Under the pieces are notes generated by a model that saw only the letters and a program-made list of their open reading frames with translations, did no database searches and was not told the origin of the DNA. Below are positions 1 through 8,686 of a stretch of 64,000 nucleotides of DNA, one piece after another (the stretch's first letter is position 1; each line of letters starts with the position of its first letter). Source of the DNA: Nocardia higoensis. Its GTDB lineage: Bacteria > Actinomycetota > Actinomycetes > Mycobacteriales > Mycobacteriaceae. The DNA lies in assembly GCF_015477835.1 (NCBI RefSeq), contig NZ_JADLQN010000002.1, forward strand, positions 310,001-374,000. Direction: 5' to 3'. The translations under genes were made by a program, and so were the position numbers.

Positions 1-1616
1 CGGTGCGCGCGCTGGGCATCTCCCGTGGCTTGTGCCGGTACCTGGAGCGGTTGGCGACCCACGATGTCGCGCTGCGTTCCATGACCACGGCGCGCACCAG
101 CGTCTACCGCGAACTGGCGGGATCGGACATCTGGCTGCGCCGCGAACGCCGGTCGTCGGGAGCCGCCGACGGTGCGGGCCGCCCACTGCGCCGCGGCGAC
201 CTGCTCGTCCGGGTCGGCAAGGACATCGACGATCTCGGCTCGGTGGTGGTGCGCGCGCTGGTCCCCATCGCCGTCGCGGTGGTACTCGCGCTGGCCGCGG
301 TCGGCGCTATCGCCTTCATTTCACCGGAGGCCGCAGTGATTCTGGCTGCGTCCCTGGCGGTGTCGGCCGTGCTCGCGCCCTGGCTGTCGGCTCGCGCCGC
401 CCGCGAGGCCGAGGTGGCGGTGGTCGCCGATCGCGCTGAGTTCACCGCCCGGGCGCTGACCGTCCTGGATCACGCCCCCGAACTGCGGGTGGCGGGCCGC
501 CTGGACGACACCGTCGCCGCCGCCCGGATGTCCGGGCAGCGCGCGGTGGCCGCCGAGGATTCCGCTGCCGCCCGGACCGCGTGGTCGGCCGCGGCCACAC
601 CGCTGGCGATGGGGGCGAGCGTCCTCGGCGCGCTGCTGGTCGGCGTGGCCGTCTACGGCCCCGGCGGAGGTCTGCCCGGCGGCATGACCCCGATGGCGCT
701 GACGATCCTGGTGCTGCTGCCCCTGTCGTCCTTCGAGGCGATGGCCGCGCTTCCCGCCGCCGCCAAGGCCGTCACCACGGCTCGCGCGGCGCTGGGACGC
801 ATCGAGCGCGCCGAAGGCGCGGCGTCTCGATCGAACGAAGAGCGCGCCACGGCGACCGCCGACCGCGCTGCCGACCGCTCGATGAGCGGGCCGACGGCGG
901 AACCTACGACAGCCGGTCGACCCGCGACCGGGCACGCCGTCGACGGGGATGGCGAGGGCATGGCGGCAGTCGGGGAAGACTTCCCGTCCGACTTGCCCGA
1001 TCTGCCACCGGGCCGGCGCATCGCGGTGATCGGTCCCAGCGGTGCGGGCAAGTCGACGCTGCTGATGGCCTGGGCCGGCCTGCTCGACGGCCAGGGCGCC
1101 GAGCGTGCGGGCATCACCTTCTTCGCCGAGGACGCGCACCTGTTCGGCACGAGCGTGCTGGAGAACCTGCGCGTCGCCCGTGGCGATCTCACCGAGGCCG
1201 AGGCCGAGGACGCCTTGCGCACCGTCGGTCTGGCGGACTGGCTCGACACCCTGCCCGGCGGTGTGCGCACCGATCTCGTCGGTGGCGCGTCGGCGGTGTC
1301 GGGCGGTCAGCGCCGACGTCTCCTGCTCGCCCGAGCCCTGGTCTCCCCGGCCCGAGTGCTGCTCCTCGACGAGCCCACCGAGCACATGGAAGCCGACGCG
1401 GGCGCCGACCTGCTGCGTGCCCTGCTCGACGCCGACTCCGGCCTGGTGTCGCCGGATCGCGTGGTCGTCGTGGTCACCCATCAGCTCCCCGCCGACCACC
1501 GCGCCGACACCGTGGTCAGGGTCGAACCACCCTGGCGGATCGATATCGCGCCCGGCCCCGGCACGCCGGATCCGCGCACCGCGAACGTCGCGGAAAATAC
1601 ATTGCCGACCTCCTGA
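1..1616 (+). CDS. cydC: Thiol reductant ABC exporter subunit CydC (5' end missing)
   Basis: This is the C-terminal part of CydC, the half-transporter that with CydD exports glutathione or cysteine-type thiols and is needed for cytochrome bd assembly. The reading frame is open from the window edge, so the first membrane helices lie outside. Seen from the first GTG in frame (position 3): remaining transmembrane segments to about residue 250, a variable Ala/Thr-rich linker (about 270-325), then the ATPase domain. That domain has Walker A GPSGAGKST near residue 344, signature VSGGQRRR near 432, Walker B LLLDEPTE near 454 and a switch histidine in VVTHQ near 493. CydD is expected immediately upstream, outside the window. 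All ATPase motifs are intact. The Ser/Thr/Ala insert before the ATPase domain is less conserved than the rest. Confidence 0.9.
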   Translation, partial: VRALGISRGLCRYLERLATHDVALRSMTTARTSVYRELAGSDIWLRRERRSSGAADGAGRPLRRGDLLVRVGKDIDDLGSVVVRALVPIAVAVVLALAAVGAIAFISPEAAVILAASLAVSAVLAPWLSARAAREAEVAVVADRAEFTARALTVLDHAPELRVAGRLDDTVAAARMSGQRAVAAEDSAAARTAWSAAATPLAMGASVLGALLVGVAVYGPGGGLPGGMTPMALTILVLLPLSSFEAMAALPAAAKAVTTARAALGRIERAEGAASRSNEERATATADRAADRSMSGPTAEPTTAGRPATGHAVDGDGEGMAAVGEDFPSDLPDLPPGRRIAVIGPSGAGKSTLLMAWAGLLDGQGAERAGITFFAEDAHLFGTSVLENLRVARGDLTEAEAEDALRTVGLADWLDTLPGGVRTDLVGGASAVSGGQRRRLLLARALVSPARVLLLDEPTEHMEADAGADLLRALLDADSGLVSPDRVVVVVTHQLPADHRADTVVRVEPPWRIDIAPGPGTPDPRTANVAENTLPTS

Positions 1617-1884
1617 ACAGCGACTACTTTCGTCGGTACACAGGAAGGGAGGTGGTTCGAGGAATGGATAGTTCCAGGACATGTGAGGTGGCTGTCCGCT
1701 AGGCGCCCACCACTGGTGGTATCCGCCCGTACGCTGTGCGCCGAGCGAATACCAGGCAGTCACCCGGCCCCCGAGCCCCCGGTCGAGTCCGCCCGGGATC
1801 GGTGCAGGCACCAGCCCGCGCCGATACGGCTCGGGGGTCGTTCCTTTTCCGGACCGATCCACGAGAGACCGTTACGCTGGGACA

Positions 1885-2472
1885 ATGACCGTCGAGCCGC
1901 TCCCCGACTGGGTGATCCCCCCTGCGGGCGGTTACACCGTAGACGCTTTCCTGGCGTTGCGTGGTCTGCCCAAACACACCGAGTTGATCGACGGGGGTCT
2001 TGTCTTCGTGAGCCCGCAGGAGAAGTGGCACCGTCAGGTACTGTCGCTGCTTCGCCGGGAACTCGATCTTCAAGCGCCGCCGCATCTACGGGCCGATCGC
2101 GAGATGGCTGTTCGCCTCGGTCCACGGCAGATGCCGGAACCTGACGTCCTCGTCGTCACCACGGCGGCCTTCGAGCGACCCGAGCCCTCCGCGTTCTACC
2201 TGGCCGACGATCTCGTGCTCGCGGTCGAGGCGGTCTCTCCGGATTCGGTGGAACGCGACAGGGAGACCAAGCCGCTGAAGTATGCGAACGCCGGCATCCC
2301 GCATTTCTGGCGTGTGGAGCGCGGAGCCGATGATCGTGTCGTCGTCTATGCCTACGAACTCGATCCGGCGACGAGGCGCTATGTCCCGGTCGGCATCTTC
2401 CACGACCGGGTGCGGATCTCCGCGCCGTTCCCGATCGACATCGATCTGACCGCGCTGGGCCGTCGCGGGTGA
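1885..2472 (+). CDS. Uma2-family (DUF820) PD-(D/E)XK nuclease-fold protein
   Basis: A 195-residue protein of the Uma2/DUF820 family, which has a restriction-endonuclease-like fold but whose cellular role is poorly defined. Seen: the N-terminal sequence WVIPPAGGYTVDAF; the PEPDVLVV motif near residue 90 with a candidate metal-binding Asp; and LAVEAVSPDS with a downstream Lys (KPLKYANAGIPHFW) that completes the E-x-K part of the nuclease site. The start is an ATG preceded by TACGCT at 1873-1878, 6 nt upstream, with no Shine-Dalgarno. This suggests a leaderless transcript. It stands alone between cydC and a convergent gene. Such genes are often solitary and multicopy in actinobacteria, so a defence role cannot be inferred from position. 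Confidence 0.8.
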   Translation: MTVEPLPDWVIPPAGGYTVDAFLALRGLPKHTELIDGGLVFVSPQEKWHRQVLSLLRRELDLQAPPHLRADREMAVRLGPRQMPEPDVLVVTTAAFERPEPSAFYLADDLVLAVEAVSPDSVERDRETKPLKYANAGIPHFWRVERGADDRVVVYAYELDPATRRYVPVGIFHDRVRISAPFPIDIDLTALGRRG

Positions 2473-2509
2473 GCGGCGGCGTCGGCAGCGAAGGGTTCGG
2501 ACGAGCCGG

Positions 2510-3208
2510 TCAGCCGATGTAGCGCTGGAGCCGGGCGGACAGGCGCGGTTCCAGCGGGCCGTCCGCGACGACGCGCTCTTCCACATACGCCAGGTCGCCG
2601 CCCTCGACGATGCCGTAGAGGCGCTTGGCGCCGCCGACGACGATGCCGGACTGGCTGCGGATCACCACGTCGGTGGCCAGCTCCCAGGACGACTGGGTCA
2701 GCGCGGTGCCGTAGAACAGTTCGACGATGCCGGTGCTGTGGGTCAGCAGCAGCTCGATGACCTCGTCGTTGCCATCCACGCCGACCCGCCAGAAGCCGGT
2801 CTCGCGCAGGTCGGGGCCGTCGTAGTCGCCGTCGTCGTCGAGGAACCAGCTCCGCGACTCCCAGCACAGGTAGTCGCCGCCGTCGTGGGAGACGACGATC
2901 TGCTGGCCGAAGCGGTAGTCACCACGCGTGGGGTCGTGGCCTTCGCCCTCGCCGCGCCACACGCCCACCATCGGCAGCAGTGCCAGCAAGGCGTGGTCGA
3001 GGTCCGGTCCGAGCCGCAGATTCGCGGTGTCCTCGGGCAACGGAAGACCGGGCAGCGCCGGAATGTTGCGGCTGCCGGTGGATTCGGCGCGCTCGGCGGC
3101 GTCGGCAATGGCTTGATCACCGCTGCGGTGGGGTGCAGCGGCATTGCCGTTCATGGTGTTACTCGCTCGCTCGGCCGGTTCGGAACCTTCGCTCGCGAGA
3201 CCGTTCAT
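2510..3208 (-). CDS. FABP-like / nitrobindin-family beta-barrel protein
   Basis: A 232-residue protein of the bacterial fatty-acid-binding-like (THAP4/nitrobindin-type) family, corresponding by position to Rv0813c. Seen: the family N-terminal strand [14 protein letters not shown] near residue 79, followed by alternating aromatic and polar barrel strands ([34 protein letters not shown]) and a C-terminal [11 protein letters not shown]. The first 55 residues are low-complexity. The start chosen gives an ATGA overlap with the small membrane gene upstream. A second ATG (MNGNAAAP, at 3154) is an alternative, and neither has a clear ribosome-binding site. Family members bind small hydrophobic ligands or heme; the ligand here cannot be read from sequence. 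Confidence 0.8.
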   Translation of the reverse strand: MNGLASEGSEPAERASNTMNGNAAAPHRSGDQAIADAAERAESTGSRNIPALPGLPLPEDTANLRLGPDLDHALLALLPMVGVWRGEGEGHDPTRGDYRFGQQIVVSHDGGDYLCWESRSWFLDDDGDYDGPDLRETGFWRVGVDGNDEVIELLLTHSTGIVELFYGTALTQSSWELATDVVIRSQSGIVVGGAKRLYGIVEGGDLAYVEERVVADGPLEPRLSARLQRYIG

Positions 3209-3300
3209 GACTCGGTGAACAGCCGGTAGAACACGTACAGACCGAACCACGCGATCAGTACCGACACCAGGACCAGCAGAACTTCGAAGAAGAGGACCAC
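3205..3300 (-). CDS. Small single-helix membrane protein (31 aa)
   Basis: A GTG-initiated 31-residue protein made almost entirely of one hydrophobic helix ([20 protein letters not shown]) ending in a short polar tail (YRLFTES). Its stop overlaps the start of the FABP-like gene by 4 nt (ATGA), so the two are probably translationally coupled. I do not know a function. The compact hydrophobic composition, the coupling and the absence of a competing frame are the reasons to call it. It is too short for standard gene finders, and the start codon is inferred from the hydrophobic boundary. Confidence 0.5.
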   Translation of the reverse strand: MVLFFEVLLVLVSVLIAWFGLYVFYRLFTES

Positions 3301-3421
3301 GTCGCCGAGTCTATCGACTCCGTTCCCGAGACAGCGCAACGGCCCCGCGGCAACCCGCCGGTGAGTGATCCGGCGGGGCCGCGGGGCCGTTGGAGCCTTG
3401 CGGGTCTTGCTCGGTGGTGCC

Positions 3422-3727
3422 TTACTTGGCGACCGCGACGTCCACGTGGTGGATGCCCGCGCCCTCGGGCCTGACCTCGGCCGAGCCGTTGCCCGCCGAG
3501 GACAGCGCGCGCACGGTCCACGAGCCCGGCGCGGCGAAGAAGCGGAAGTCTCCGGTGCCGGAGGCGACGACCTCGGCGGTGAAGTCACCGTTGCCGTCGA
3601 GCAGACGCACGAACGCGCCGCCCACCGGCTGACCGTCGGCGCTCAGGACACGGCCGGTGATGACCGTCTCCTTCTCCACGTCGACGCCCGCCGGAATGGC
3701 CTGTCCCTGGGTAGGTGCTGCACACAT
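3422..3727 (-). CDS. sseC: DUF1416 / SseC-type sulfur metabolism protein
   Basis: A 101-residue DUF1416 protein, the family of mycobacterial SseC1/SseC2, always found beside a CysA2/CysA3-type rhodanese. Seen: a short N-terminal segment MCAAPTQGQAIPAGVDVEKE, then a transthyretin-like beta-sandwich pattern (VITGRVLSADGQPVGGAFVRLLD, FRFFAAPGSWTVRALS, HHVDVAV). The start lies 5 nt after the rhodanese stop with GGGAGAG upstream, so it is the last gene of the DUF4395-rhodanese-SseC operon. Its biochemical role is not established. Operon membership and the cysteine leader upstream place it in sulfur assimilation or sulfane-sulfur handling. Confidence 0.88.
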   Translation of the reverse strand: MCAAPTQGQAIPAGVDVEKETVITGRVLSADGQPVGGAFVRLLDGNGDFTAEVVASGTGDFRFFAAPGSWTVRALSSAGNGSAEVRPEGAGIHHVDVAVAK

Positions 3728-3732
3728 GCTGA

Positions 3733-4566
3733 TTACTCTCCCAACTCGATCGGTGCACCGACGAGGGAGCCGTACTCGGTCCAGCTCCCGTCGTAGTTCT
3801 TGACGTTCTGATGGCCCAGCAGCTCCTGCAGGACGAACCAGGTGTGCGAGGAACGCTCGCCGATGCGGCAGTAGGCGATGGTCTCCTTCTCGCCGTCCAG
3901 GCCCGCGTCCTTGTAGAGCGCGGCGAGTTCCTCGTCGGACTTGAAGGTGCCGTCCTCGTTGGCGGCCTTGCTCCACGGCACGTTGATCGCGGTGGGAACG
4001 TGGCCGGGCCGCTGGCTCTGCTCCTGCGGCAGGTGCGCGGGGGCGAGGATCTTGCCGGAGAACTCGTCGGGCGAACGCACGTCGACCAGGTTCTTGGTGC
4101 CGATGGCCGCGATGACCTCGTCACGGAAGGCGCGGATCGACAGGTCCGGCTCGGCGGCCTTGTACTGGGTGGCCGGGCGGTTCACGGCCTCGGTCGACAG
4201 CGGGCGGCCGTCGAGCTCCCACTTCTTGCGGCCACCGTCGAGCAGCTTGACGTCGTTGTGGCCGTAGAGCTTGAAGTACCAGTAGGCGTAGGCCGCGAAC
4301 CAGTTGTTGTTGCCGCCGTAGAGCACGACGGTGTCGTCGTTGGAGATGCCGCGCGCGGAGAGCAGGTCGGAGAACTGCTGCTGGTCGACGAAGTCGCGGC
4401 GGACCTGATCCTGCAGATCGGTCTTCCAGTCCAAGCGCACGGCGCCTTCGATGTGACCGGTGTCGTAGGCGGAGGTGTCCTCGTCGACCTCGACGAAGAC
4501 CACGCCGGGGGTGTTGAGGTTCTCTTCGGCCCAGTCCACGGAGACCAGGACATCGGAGCGAGCCAT
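3733..4566 (-). CDS. cysA2: Thiosulfate sulfurtransferase (two-domain rhodanese, CysA2-like)
   Basis: A 277-residue tandem rhodanese, the same length as mycobacterial CysA2/CysA3. The inactive N-terminal domain (about 5-125) ends in KLLDGGRKKWELDGRPL. The C-terminal domain carries the active-site loop YCRIGERSSH with the persulfide Cys at residue 233. It transfers sulfane sulfur from thiosulfate or a related donor to a thiophilic acceptor in the cytoplasm. An AAGGA motif lies 8 nt before the ATG. It is the second gene of the operon that starts with a polycysteine leader, so expression should respond to cysteine. CRIGER differs from the CRKGVT loop of classical bovine rhodanese but is usual for the actinobacterial family. 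Confidence 0.92.
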   Translation of the reverse strand: MARSDVLVSVDWAEENLNTPGVVFVEVDEDTSAYDTGHIEGAVRLDWKTDLQDQVRRDFVDQQQFSDLLSARGISNDDTVVLYGGNNNWFAAYAYWYFKLYGHNDVKLLDGGRKKWELDGRPLSTEAVNRPATQYKAAEPDLSIRAFRDEVIAAIGTKNLVDVRSPDEFSGKILAPAHLPQEQSQRPGHVPTAINVPWSKAANEDGTFKSDEELAALYKDAGLDGEKETIAYCRIGERSSHTWFVLQELLGHQNVKNYDGSWTEYGSLVGAPIELGE

Positions 4567-4616
4567 TGTGTTCCTTTCAGCGATGACAACTGCAGGGTCG
4601 GAAGTAACAGTGCAGG

Positions 4617-5135
4617 TCAGTTCGATGCCGGGGATCCGGCCGGACGGAAACGGGCGACCAGCGGATAGATCCGGCAGCCCAGGCAGATTCCGAACGCGGC
4701 GTTGAGGAACGCCGCGAACAGCGCGAAGCCGGCGAACACCGCGCCGACCACGGTGGAGCCGAGCGCGAAGCCCAGCAGGGACACGGCCGCGAAGGCGAAG
4801 CCGAGCAGTTGGGCGAAGCGCAGCGGTGGCGTCGGCTCGGTCTCGGTGACCGGGCCCAGTCGCGGTGCGACCAGCGTGCCGAAGATCAGGCCGTAGGGAT
4901 GCTTACGCGGTCCCGCGAGCGCGCCGACGGCGAACACGACCGCCTGCACCGCGATCAACGCCGCGGCCAGGCCGGGAGCGGCGGAGGCCGCGAGCAGCAC
5001 CAGCACCAGCACGGCGGTGGTGATCCAGGCGACGAACCGCGGTCCGCGCACATCGACCTGATCGATCGCGCGCCGAGAGGCGGACTCGGTGCGGGGCGGC
5101 TCGAGGTGGGAAGACGTCTCGAGGTGAGAGGACAT
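4617..5135 (-). CDS. DUF4395 integral membrane protein
   Basis: A 172-residue membrane protein of the DUF4395 family. Seen: a polar N-terminus to residue 28; the conserved DQVDVRGPRFVAWITT segment entering the first helix; about four hydrophobic helices; the conserved GPRKHPYGLIF loop; and a C-terminal ICLGCRIYPL with two cysteines spaced C-x2-C. An AGGAG site precedes the ATG. It is the first structural gene after the polycysteine leader peptide and is followed 50 nt later by the rhodanese. Related DUF4395 proteins travel with thioredoxin and rhodanese genes, which suggests a membrane partner in sulfur or thiol redox transport. This is an inference. Confidence 0.85.
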   Translation of the reverse strand: MSSHLETSSHLEPPRTESASRRAIDQVDVRGPRFVAWITTAVLVLVLLAASAAPGLAAALIAVQAVVFAVGALAGPRKHPYGLIFGTLVAPRLGPVTETEPTPPLRFAQLLGFAFAAVSLLGFALGSTVVGAVFAGFALFAAFLNAAFGICLGCRIYPLVARFRPAGSPASN

Positions 5136-5264
5136 GGTGCGAACTCCTGCGCTGATTGCTTTCGATGGCGGAATGGCCAGGTCGCCGGAGGATCAACCGG
5201 AAGGGATCACTCGTGCGGCGGGCAGCGGTCGGCGTCGGATGGAACTTCGGAAGACGGCCGGCCG

Positions 5265-5330
5265 TCAGCGGCACAGACAGCAACAACCACCGAGTCGACA
5301 CAGGTCAACTGTGCGACGTCGGGTGAGCAT
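5265..5330 (-). CDS. Polycysteine leader peptide (cysteine attenuator)
   Basis: A 21-codon open frame, ATG to TGA, contains the core RRRTVDLCRLGGCCCLC, with five cysteine codons, three of them consecutive. The RRxVDLCR signature followed by clustered Cys codons is that of actinobacterial leader peptides preceding sulfur operons. In mycobacteria, polycysteine short ORFs act as cysteine-responsive attenuators of the cysA2 operon. It ends 129 nt before the DUF4395 start, leaving room for attenuator RNA. The -10-like TAAACT lies at 5359-5364. Ribosome stalling on the Cys run when Cys-tRNA is low would raise expression of the downstream genes. Confidence 0.85.
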   Translation of the reverse strand: MLTRRRTVDLCRLGGCCCLCR

Positions 5331-5358
5331 CAGCTCGTGGTTGGCTTGCACGGAAGGC

Positions 5359-5364
5359 AGTTTA
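5359..5364 (-). promoter_or_regulatory. Probable -10 element of the sulfur operon
   Basis: TAAACT on the minus strand fits the actinobacterial TANNNT -10 consensus. It would place transcription start near 5352, giving about a 20-nt 5' leader before the polycysteine ORF. No convincing -35 is visible. Confidence 0.45.
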
Positions 5365-5409
5365 CCCAATTCGAGCGGGAAATGGACCGCGGGGTCGGAC
5401 AGCGGGCGC

Positions 5410-5856
5410 TCAGCCCTGGTCGGCCACTGTCAAGGGGTCCAGCGCGGAGCGGAGGTCGGCGGTCTTCGGGACGCCGGAGATGCGGAAGCGTTCACGGCCC
5501 TCGGTGTCGAAGACGAAGGTCGTCGGCAGCGAGAGCACATTGAGTTCGCGCGCGAGGGCGGGCTCGGCATCGATGTCGATCTCGATGTCGCGCGGCGGTC
5601 GCGCGCGATCCGCCAGATCCGCTGTGACGCCGGAGACCACACGCCGCACCGCCGCGCACGGCCCGCACCACTCGGCGGAGAAGTGCAGTACCGCCGGACC
5701 AGCCGTGCCGATGCCCGCGGCCGTGAGCAGTTCGGTGCGCCGGGTGTCGGTCACCGGGGCCTCGGTCGGCCTGGCGCGGCCGTCACGGCGCTGCACGAAC
5801 AGTCCGATGCCCCCGGCGACGACGAGAACGACGATGAGAATTGTGATTTCGGTCAT
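5410..5856 (-). CDS. thiX: Membrane-anchored thioredoxin-family protein (ThiX-like)
   Basis: A 148-residue thioredoxin-fold protein with an N-terminal signal anchor (residues 4-21) and a periplasm-facing or membrane-associated thioredoxin domain. The redox motif WCGPC is at residues 63-67 and the cis-proline in LSLPTTFVF near 110. It corresponds by position to Rv0816c. The start overlaps the stop of the lmeA-like gene by 4 nt (ATGA), so it is read from the lmeA message, independently of the cysteine-leader operon downstream. Likely a disulfide exchange protein; its partner is not apparent. Confidence 0.88.
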   Translation of the reverse strand: MTEITILIVVLVVAGGIGLFVQRRDGRARPTEAPVTDTRRTELLTAAGIGTAGPAVLHFSAEWCGPCAAVRRVVSGVTADLADRARPPRDIEIDIDAEPALARELNVLSLPTTFVFDTEGRERFRISGVPKTADLRSALDPLTVADQG

Positions 5857-6665
5857 GGCCTCTGCAACTGATCCAGGTCGATGGTCACGTTCTCGCCCCG
5901 GCCTTCCACCACGATCTGGCCGCCGAGCGCGAACGCCTTGGTAGGAGTAACGCCGAACGGCAGGTCTTTGGTGTCGATGGTGCGGGAGAACATCGCGAGC
6001 ACGGCGGGTTCGTCCACCTCGGGCACCACCGCGGGGGTGGCCAGGTCGCTCTCGTCGCTGCGGTGCAGACCGGTGGCGGTGATCCGGATCTGGTCGCCGT
6101 CGAGCACGAGATCGGCGTCGACGGCCACCGCGACACCGGTCTGTCCGGCGGCCATGTTCGTCGGCGCACCCGCGCGCGCGACGGTGCCGGTGAGCACGAG
6201 CGCACCCTCGGTCGTCATACCCGATCCGCCCGATCCGCCTGTTCCGTCGGATTTGTCCGCCGGGCGCGAATGCACTTGCAGGTCCGGGATGTTGAACAGC
6301 CTGCCCAGTTCGGTGGGCCGCACTCGCATGGCGGCCTCGATCCGCTCGACCGGCACCCGTCTGCTGCCGCCCTCGTCGAGCTCCTCCAGGTTCAGCCGGA
6401 CACCGGTCAGCCTCGCGTCGATGGCGATCTCGCCGGGGATGTCGGGGCGGACGGCCACGGCGGTGATGACCACGCTCTCGAACCTGCCGTCCAGGGCATG
6501 GGCGATGAAGGGGAAGCCGTGGATGGTCACCTCGGGGTCGGCGCCGAGGGCGGCTCCCTCGCGCAGGGCGCGGGAGACCTGGTACTCGGAGTAGGCGGCG
6601 GCGCCGAAGTCGACGATCACCGCCAAGCCCGCCAGGCACAGCAGCCCGATGATCACCTTGCGCAT
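5853..6665 (-). CDS. lmeA: DUF2993 exported protein, LmeA-like
   Basis: A 270-residue exported DUF2993 protein. Position (between thiX and glnR) and family match mycobacterial LmeA (Rv0817c), a cell-envelope protein that affects lipomannan mannan elongation. Seen: signal sequence MRKVIIGLLCLAGLAVIV followed by AAAYSEYQVSRALRE, then the family patterns IHGFPFIAHALDGRFESVVI and RLTGVRLNLEEL. A glycine-rich loop (GTGGSGGSG) interrupts the middle of the protein, and the fold ends with PFGVTPTKAFALGGQIVVEG. ATG at 6665 is chosen because it begins the signal peptide directly. It is transcribed away from glnR. Confidence 0.85.
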   Translation of the reverse strand: MRKVIIGLLCLAGLAVIVDFGAAAYSEYQVSRALREGAALGADPEVTIHGFPFIAHALDGRFESVVITAVAVRPDIPGEIAIDARLTGVRLNLEELDEGGSRRVPVERIEAAMRVRPTELGRLFNIPDLQVHSRPADKSDGTGGSGGSGMTTEGALVLTGTVARAGAPTNMAAGQTGVAVAVDADLVLDGDQIRITATGLHRSDESDLATPAVVPEVDEPAVLAMFSRTIDTKDLPFGVTPTKAFALGGQIVVEGRGENVTIDLDQLQRP

Positions 6666-6881
6666 GTTCGTCCACACTAGTGCGGCCTCCGGTTGCCGGA
6701 CGCGACGGTCCCGGCGCGGGTACATTCACCCGGACCACGAGGTCATCGGGTTGCACGCGCTAATCTTGCATCCGATCACCTGTAACAGCGATGCGGCTTC
6801 GGTGCTCCGGTGTTGCTGCTGCTGCTCGCTTCCGGCACCGCCGCCACACGAAGGCCGTGCTATGAGATGGGAGGAGGGCTT

Positions 6882-7664
6882 GTGGAGCTGCTCCTGCTGA
6901 CCTCCGACCCCAACCCTGAGTCGGTGCTGCCCTCGCTCGTGCTACTCGCGCACAATGTGCGACCCGCGCCGACCGAGGTTGCTTCGCTGCTCGAGGCGGG
7001 AACCGCGGACGTCGCTCTGGTGGACGCCCGCACCGATCTGGCCGCCGCGCGCGGATTGTGCAGGTTGCTCGGCAGCACCGGGTCGTCGGTGCCGGTCGTG
7101 GCGGTACTGACCGAGGGCGGGCTGGTCGCGGTGAACGCGGATTGGGGTCTGGACGACATCCTGCTGCCCGGCACCGGTCCCGCCGAGCTGGACGCCAGGC
7201 TTCGGCTGCTCGTCGGTCGCAACGGCGGCGTGGCCAGCCCGGAGAACACCGGCAAGATCACCCTGGGTGAGCTGGTCATCGACGAGGGCACCTACACGGC
7301 CCGGCTGCGTGGTCGCCCGCTCGACCTCACCTACAAGGAGTTCGAACTCCTCAAGTACCTCGCTCAGCACGCGGGCCGGGTCTTCACCCGCGCCCAGCTG
7401 CTGCAGGAGGTCTGGGGTTACGACTTCTTCGGCGGCACCCGCACCGTGGACGTGCACGTGCGACGTCTGCGCGCCAAACTCGGCAGCGAGTACGAATCGC
7501 TGATCGGCACCGTGCGCAACGTCGGCTACAAGGCGGTGCGCCCGGCGCGCTCGTCGGTCAAGGGCGGCGAAGCGGCGGGGGAGGTCACCACCTTTCCCGA
7601 CGAGGACTCCTCCGATGCGCCCGGTGACGACGCGCTCGCGCCGACCAACAGATCGGCCCAGTAA
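6882..7664 (+). CDS. glnR: OmpR-type orphan response regulator GlnR
   Basis: A 260-residue GlnR, the global nitrogen regulator of actinobacteria (M. tuberculosis Rv0818). The receiver domain (1-120) is atypical, lacking the usual acidic cluster. The winged-helix DNA-binding domain is nearly invariant: [33 protein letters not shown], then [23 protein letters not shown]. The C-terminal tail is acidic and disordered. The start is the GTG at 6882 because GGGAGGAGGG lies 5-12 nt upstream; upstream in-frame ATGs lack such a site. mshD follows after 3 nt, so both are probably co-transcribed. No histidine kinase lies nearby, as expected for GlnR. Confidence 0.93.
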   Translation: MELLLLTSDPNPESVLPSLVLLAHNVRPAPTEVASLLEAGTADVALVDARTDLAAARGLCRLLGSTGSSVPVVAVLTEGGLVAVNADWGLDDILLPGTGPAELDARLRLLVGRNGGVASPENTGKITLGELVIDEGTYTARLRGRPLDLTYKEFELLKYLAQHAGRVFTRAQLLQEVWGYDFFGGTRTVDVHVRRLRAKLGSEYESLIGTVRNVGYKAVRPARSSVKGGEAAGEVTTFPDEDSSDAPGDDALAPTNRSAQ

Positions 7665-7667
7665 CCG

Positions 7668-8579
7668 ATGAGCGACCTCGTCCTGCGGTGGCAGGAGATC
7701 ACCGACTCATCGGCCGAGGCGATCCGGGCGTTGCTGGCGCGGGCGCACGCGGCCGACGGTGTCGCGCCGATCTCCGAACAGGCGGTGCTCTCGCTGACCG
7801 CGCCCGGCGCGGCGCGGCACCTGCTCGCCGAGCAGGACGGCGTTCTCGCGGGATACGCGAATCTGGTTGCCGCGCACGGCGATCACCCCGCGATGGTGGA
7901 GGCGGCGGTCGATCCGGGCCTGCGCGGTCGCGGTATCGGCGCCGAGCTGGTGCACGCCGCGCTGGCCGAGGGCGGTCCTGGCGCACGCATCTGGGCGCAC
8001 GGCGATCTGCCCGCGGCCAAGAGCGTCGCGGCGCGGCTCGACCTGACGGTTGCCCGCGAGCTGTGGCAGATGCGCCGCGGCTTGGCGACACCCGAGCTAC
8101 CCGAACTGGAGGTGCCGGAGGGGCTCGTGCTGCGGACCTACGCCGGTCCCGCGGACACCGCCGAGTTGCTTCGCGTCAACAACGCCGCGTTCGACTGGCA
8201 TCCCGAACAGGGGGGCTGGACCGAACGCGAGATCGAGGCCAGGCGCACCGAGTCCTGGTTCGATCCGGCGGGGCTGTTCATCGTGGCCGAGGCCGCCGCG
8301 CCGGAACGGATCCTCGGCTTCCACTGGACCAAGGTGCACACCGAGACCGAGCCGCCGTTGGGTGAGGTCTATGTGGTCGGCATCGATCCGGCGGCGCAGG
8401 GCCGTGGCCTGGGGCGCCTGCTCACCCTGGCCGGGCTGCGGTATCTGCGCTCGCGCGGCCTGGACACCGTCCTGCTCTACACCGAGGCCGACAACACCGC
8501 GGCGGTTCGCACCTACACGAGACTGGGCTTCGCTCCGTTCCACATCGACGTCGCCTATGGCGCGCCGATCTCCGGTTAG
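7668..8579 (+). CDS. mshD: Mycothiol synthase MshD
   Basis: A 303-residue protein with two tandem GNAT domains, typical of MshD, which acetylates Cys-GlcN-Ins in the last step of mycothiol synthesis. The acetyl-CoA-binding loops are visible in both halves: VDPGLRGRGIGAELV near residue 82 and IDPAAQGRGLGRLLT near 242. The conserved NNAAFDWHPEQGGW segment (about residue 170) separates the domains. It starts 3 nt after glnR. Mycothiol is the dominant thiol of this phylum, so the gene supports the organism assignment. Confidence 0.94.
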   Translation: MSDLVLRWQEITDSSAEAIRALLARAHAADGVAPISEQAVLSLTAPGAARHLLAEQDGVLAGYANLVAAHGDHPAMVEAAVDPGLRGRGIGAELVHAALAEGGPGARIWAHGDLPAAKSVAARLDLTVARELWQMRRGLATPELPELEVPEGLVLRTYAGPADTAELLRVNNAAFDWHPEQGGWTEREIEARRTESWFDPAGLFIVAEAAAPERILGFHWTKVHTETEPPLGEVYVVGIDPAAQGRGLGRLLTLAGLRYLRSRGLDTVLLYTEADNTAAVRTYTRLGFAPFHIDVAYGAPISG

Positions 8580-8686
8580 CGCGGCCCGCGGCGGGTAATC
8601 GCCGGATGTCGATCCGATGTCGTCGAGATGGCGAACAGCGACCCGGTGGCAAATATCACGCAATTCAGACGCAATCGCGCGATCCT

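Noticed and set aside
1885..2472. Uma2 nuclease as part of a defence island
   Set aside because: No toxin, restriction or phage genes nearby. The family is abundant and solitary in actinobacteria.
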